NCBI GenBank assembly: GCA_023397045.1 | Contig: JAEWUR010000158.1 | Coordinates: forward strand, 1-15,279 | Length of the DNA stretch: 15,279 bases | Reading direction: 5' to 3' | Source of the DNA: Planctomycetota bacterium | Lineage (GTDB): Bacteria > Planctomycetota > Planctomycetia > Pirellulales > Thermoguttaceae | In this document: piece by piece, positions 13,483-15,279 of the stretch | How the letters are laid out: each line of letters opens with the position of its first letter | Position numbering within the stretch: position 1 is the stretch's first letter | Program-made: the position numbers and the translations under genes | The notes under the pieces: model-generated | Databases searched by the model: none | What the model saw: only the letters and a program-made list of their open reading frames with translations | What the model was told of the DNA's origin: nothing

Positions 13483-15279
13483 TCAGCGACCAAGCCATTC
13501 GCGGTGCCATAGTTCGAGGATCAACAACGCCCAAAGACGATAGCCGTGATTGAAGCGGCCTTGTTGATGTTCGTTAAAAAGCTGGCCGATCGCTTCGGGC
13601 CGAAAGTAGCCGCGATCGAGCGTCTGCCGAGCCAGAAGCACATCCCGGGCAAAATCTTTCAGTTCGTGCCGGAACCAGTGGTCCAAGGGCACGCCGAACC
13701 CCATCTTCGGCCGTTTCTGGATCGATTCGGGCAGCAGGTCGCCAAAAACCTCCCGCAGAATTCGTTTTCCGCGTCCCCAGCGGAATTTCAATCGTCGGGG
13801 CATGCGTGCCGCCAGTTCGACCACCCGATGATCTAAAAACGGCTGCCGGCATTCCAAGCTGTGCGCCATCGAGGCGATGTCGACCTTGGTCATCAGATCG
13901 CATGGCAGGTAGGTCACCAGGTCGGCCAGCGAGAAGGCCGTGACCGGGTCGCGCCGATCGGCCCGCCGCAACGCATTCGACAAGAACTCCAATGAATCGC
14001 CCGGCGGCAACGCGTTCAAAAACTCTTCGCTGTACATGGCCGCACGCCGGGCCTGGCCGAAGATCGCGATCCATTCGAGATACCGCCGCTCCGGCGGCAG
14101 GTTCAGCATCTCGACGAATCGCTTCCACCGCCGGGCTAAGGATTTCTGCCGCGTGCCCGACGGCAAACGCTGCCAATAGCTGCCGGCGCACAGATGCCGA
14201 ACCAAACTCGGCAGGCGGTCGAAACCTTCGGCCAGCCAGGCGGCCATGTAGCGCGGATAGCCCACGAAAAGCTCGTCGCCGCCATCGCCGGTCAATGCGA
14301 CCGTGACCCTTTGCCGAGTCATCTGCGAGACATACCACGTCGGCGCCGCCGAACTGTCGGCGAACGGTTCGTCGTAGTGCCAGACCAATCGCGGCAGGAT
14401 CTCCATCGCATCGGGGCGAACCTGGAACTCTTCGTGGATCGTGCCGAAACGCTCGGCCGCCTCCCGCGCGTAGCTCGTCTCGTCGAACTCGGCGACCGGG
14501 AAGCCGATCGAAAAAGTCCGGACCGGCTCGGACGCCAACTGCGACATCAAACCGACGACGATCGTCGAGTCGATTCCGCCCGAGAGAAATGCCCCCAACG
14601 GCACGTCGCTCTGAAGTCGCATCTCGACCGACGAGACCATCAACTCCCGCAGTTCCCGGGCGTACTGCTCCGCAGGCCGATCATCTTCCTCATTGAAGTC
14701 GGGCTGCCAGAACGATTGGACGTCGAGCCGACCGTCGCGCCAGACGGCATAATGGCCGGGCGGCAGCTTGGCAATGCCCCGAAAAATCGTTCGCGGATGC
14801 GGAATGTATTGGTACGTCAGATAGTCGTCGACGGCCGCCGGATCGATGTCGCGCGGCACGCCCGGCGCCTGCAAAACCGACTTCAGCTCGCTTGCGAAGA
14901 GCAACCGCCCCGCCTCGTGGCGATAGACCAACGGTTTCTTGCCCAGCCGATCGCGTGCCAGCAGTAGTTGTCGCCGCCGGGCGTCCCAGATAGCCAGTGC
15001 GAACATGCCGTTGAGCCGCCGCAGAAAATCCGGCCCTTCATCCTCGTACAGATGTACCAGCACTTCCGTGTCGCTGTGCGTTTGGAAGCGATGTCCCGCG
15101 CCTTCGAGACGGCGGCGAAGCTCATGGAAGTTGTAGACCTCCCCGTTGAAAACGACCCAAACCGAGCCGTCCTCGTTCGACAGCGGCTGCCGACCGGCGG
15201 CCAGATCGATGATCGACAACCGCCGATGCCCCAGGGCGACGCCAACCCAATCCTCCCCTCTCCCGCAAGCGGGAGAGGG
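13483..15279 (-). CDS. asnB: Asparagine synthetase, glutamine-hydrolysing (5' end outside window)
   Basis: 598 codons are visible and the frame is open to the right edge, so the N-terminus with its catalytic Cys lies outside the window. A start at 15219 would fall inside the conserved GHRRLSIIDL and is wrong. The enzyme uses glutamine and ATP to amidate aspartate or, in envelope-related homologues, another acceptor. The glutaminase half shows GHRRLSIIDL, FNGEVYNF, SDTEVL and ARDRLGKKPL. The synthetase half shows the ATP-pyrophosphatase loop LSGGIDST (about residues 213-218 counted from 15219) and GDGGDELFVGYPRY. Just before GHRRL, the in-frame sequence PSPACGRGEDW is encoded by a palindromic repeat. 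The C-terminus ends in a tryptophan-containing helix typical of the family. Confidence 0.93.
   Translation of the reverse strand, partial: PSPACGRGEDWVGVALGHRRLSIIDLAAGRQPLSNEDGSVWVVFNGEVYNFHELRRRLEGAGHRFQTHSDTEVLVHLYEDEGPDFLRRLNGMFALAIWDARRRQLLLARDRLGKKPLVYRHEAGRLLFASELKSVLQAPGVPRDIDPAAVDDYLTYQYIPHPRTIFRGIAKLPPGHYAVWRDGRLDVQSFWQPDFNEEDDRPAEQYARELRELMVSSVEMRLQSDVPLGAFLSGGIDSTIVVGLMSQLASEPVRTFSIGFPVAEFDETSYAREAAERFGTIHEEFQVRPDAMEILPRLVWHYDEPFADSSAAPTWYVSQMTRQRVTVALTGDGGDELFVGYPRYMAAWLAEGFDRLPSLVRHLCAGSYWQRLPSGTRQKSLARRWKRFVEMLNLPPERRYLEWIAIFGQARRAAMYSEEFLNALPPGDSLEFLSNALRRADRRDPVTAFSLADLVTYLPCDLMTKVDIASMAHSLECRQPFLDHRVVELAARMPRRLKFRWGRGKRILREVFGDLLPESIQKRPKMGFGVPLDHWFRHELKDFARDVLLARQTLDRGYFRPEAIGQLFNEHQQGRFNHGYRLWALLILELWHREWLGR
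15256..15279. repeat. Palindromic repeat inside the asnB reading frame
   Basis: CCCTCTCCCGC at 15256..15266 and GCGGGAGAGGG at 15269..15279 form a perfect 11-base stem around AA. It may extend beyond the window. This unit is a common dispersed intergenic repeat in bacteria with high GC content, as I recall it. Here it is translated in frame. Confidence 0.7.

Noticed and set aside
14194..14967. 257-codon plus-strand frame
   Set aside because: It is antisense to the conserved asparagine synthetase core.
15217..15219. TTG at 15219 as the start of asparagine synthetase
   Set aside because: It encodes the Leu of the conserved GHRRLSIIDL motif and the frame stays open to the window edge.

Overview
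The window looks like a planctomycete chromosome, probably Pirellulales or a relative. This is inferred from protein families and repeats, not from a marker gene. The pointers are a membrane-anchored PIN-TRAM protein, a DNA-binding domain fused to a PTS EIIA domain, a transposase-type fragment of a kind I associate with planctomycetes, and many hairpin-forming dispersed repeats. I see no rRNA, tRNA or CRISPR array.

Positions 1 to about 5950 are accessory DNA. A large serine recombinase (304..2427) follows a short coupled ORF (139..311) that appears frameshifted at a run of nine C. Next come a 3'-truncated REP-associated tyrosine transposase (RAYT) relic (2468..2653) and a poorly coding stretch with at most one broken small gene (2845..3030). 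A minus-strand cluster follows whose GC content looks lower than its surroundings: a HEAT-repeat protein, a small membrane protein overlapping it by 26 bases, and a GIY-YIG nuclease-domain protein. A DDE transposase remnant (5352..5800) ends exactly at a 143-bp MITE-like element (5801..5943). More dispersed hairpins follow.

Positions 6200 to the end read as settled chromosomal genes. An HTH-EIIA regulator is translationally coupled to a protein with two degenerate receiver domains. Convergent with them is the PIN-TRAM protein. A second copy of the 143-bp element (8849..8991) lies in the divergent region between the PIN-TRAM gene and a phosphoglucomutase/phosphomannomutase gene. A sensorless histidine kinase (12132..12974) lies upstream of a FixJ/NarL-type response regulator (11052..11846) on the same strand and is its likely partner. 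A small conserved-looking ORF (13219..13479) converges, with a 3-base gap, on a glutamine-hydrolysing asparagine synthetase that runs off the right edge. That gene carries an in-frame palindromic repeat in its glutaminase half.

Two things deserve most attention. First, the two 143-bp elements have flanks in opposite orientation but the identical 51-base hairpin core in the same orientation. Second, the HEAT / membrane / GIY-YIG cluster lies between mobile-element remains and could be an uncharacterised defence or mobile-island module, but no function is shown by the sequence.
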